A stretch of 64,000 nt of DNA, taken from CBDAQA01 sp965198865 (GTDB lineage Bacteria > Planctomycetota > Phycisphaerae > Tepidisphaerales > Tepidisphaeraceae). The notes below the pieces were generated by a model. It was not told the DNA's origin. It was given only the letters and a program-made list of their open reading frames with translations, and searched no databases. The DNA is taken from NCBI GenBank assembly GCA_965198865.1, contig CBDAQA010000023.1, positions 1 through 64,000 of the forward strand, given 5' to 3'. Position 1 is the first letter of the stretch; the number at the start of each line of letters is the position of its first letter. Below, piece by piece: positions 63,508 to 64,000 of the stretch. Position numbers and translations under genes: made by a program.

Positions 63508-64000
63508 ATGGCCAAGGCCAAAGCCGCCGCGTGCAAGTGCAAGAAGACCGAGTGCGAGGAGTGCCCCGAGTGGATCTTCACGTTCGCGGACCTGGTCATG
63601 CTGATGATGGGGTTCTTCGTGATCCTGTGGGTGCTGAAGCCGAACCCGACGCCGCCGTCGACGCAGGGGCCGAACGCGACGGGGGCGGCGTCGGCGGCGT
63701 CGGCGGACCAGCACTGGATCGACACGGTGGCCGCCATCCGCGAGCAGTTCGGCGCGGTCGGCGACCCGACGAGCAGCGACCCGGTCAGCAAGCAGCTGGC
63801 CCGCCGGCAGCTGATGACGCCGGCGGGCGAGCGGGACCAGGGCAAGAGCAGCGTGAAGGCGCAGGGGCAGACCGGCATCGACCAGGAGGTGAAGTCGATC
63901 CGGGCGGCCAAGACGTCGGTCACCGGGGGCGTGATCAAGTTCGACAAGGCCTCGGCGAACCTGTCGGACGAACTGCTGGCCCAGATCGACCAGGTGGCCG
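63508..64000 (+). CDS. motB: Flagellar motor stator protein MotB (3' end outside window)
   Basis: The visible 164 residues begin MAKAKAAACKCKKTECEECP, a cysteine-rich cytoplasmic start, then the single helix WIFTFADLVMLMMGFFVILWVL with the proton-binding Asp (FADL). A linker follows and then IKFDKASANLSDELLAQIDQVA, the start of the OmpA-like peptidoglycan-binding domain. ATG 63508 is behind GGAG. It is the stator partner of MotA. Confidence 0.9.
   Translation, partial: MAKAKAAACKCKKTECEECPEWIFTFADLVMLMMGFFVILWVLKPNPTPPSTQGPNATGAASAASADQHWIDTVAAIREQFGAVGDPTSSDPVSKQLARRQLMTPAGERDQGKSSVKAQGQTGIDQEVKSIRAAKTSVTGGVIKFDKASANLSDELLAQIDQVA

Overview
The window comes from a very GC-rich bacterium, most likely a planctomycete of the Phycisphaerae/Tepidisphaerales kind. 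This rests on gene content, not on a marker-gene tree. The clues are two GroEL genes in one locus, a planctomycete-type exosortase with EpsI, the small one-TM protein ending in a CxxCG zinc ribbon (60929-61465), many self-complementary intergenic repeats, frequent GTG/TTG starts, and the sporadic use of Shine-Dalgarno sites.

Layout. 1-2253: end of a coiled-coil gene, then tsf and rpsB. 2708-6091: ADP-ribosylglycohydrolase, two small envelope proteins, and a divergent MarR regulator/azoreductase pair with a readable promoter-operator. 6452-13656: a chaperone block (groEL1, a DUF4160/DUF2442 pair, groES, groEL2, a broken hicA, dnaJ, grpE) followed by an FmdB-type zinc ribbon and yacG. 14035-16034: a large membrane protein and tRNA-Arg(TCG). 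Just 3' of the tRNA lies a small graveyard of truncated genes (16036-17025: integrase-like, helicase and GntR fragments). 17102-22235: glycosyltransferase, response regulator, a sugar GHMP kinase and an inositol-monophosphatase-family protein that appears to carry an inserted MshEN-like domain.

22323-22965: a strong promoter, a c-di-AMP (ydaO/yuaA) riboswitch and a 75-aa orphan protein. 23925-35142: an exopolysaccharide/exosortase locus on the minus strand (Wza-type exporter, exosortase, EpsI, giant TPR protein, BY-kinase). Two of its genes are interrupted by single-base expansions of G/C runs. 35423-46652: mixed metabolic genes (argJ, folE, aspartate aminotransferase), a stress protein, a membrane glycosyltransferase, a decayed GH28 gene, a hybrid of two broken transposases and a DUF433/DUF5615 toxin-antitoxin pair. 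46774-53119: HEAT-repeat protein, small envelope proteins and an iron-type ABC importer (permease and binding protein, no ATPase nearby). 54668-57179: a short MnmE-like GTPase and a decaying toxin-antitoxin locus. 57238-60829: coaX, lepB, rplS, trmD, rpsP (rimM missing). 62046-64000: motA, a GxxExxY gene and the start of motB.

Start codons were chosen by ribosome-binding sites, family length and overlaps. Identifications come from reading motifs; no database search was run. The long open frames antisense to the GC-rich genes were treated as shadows.
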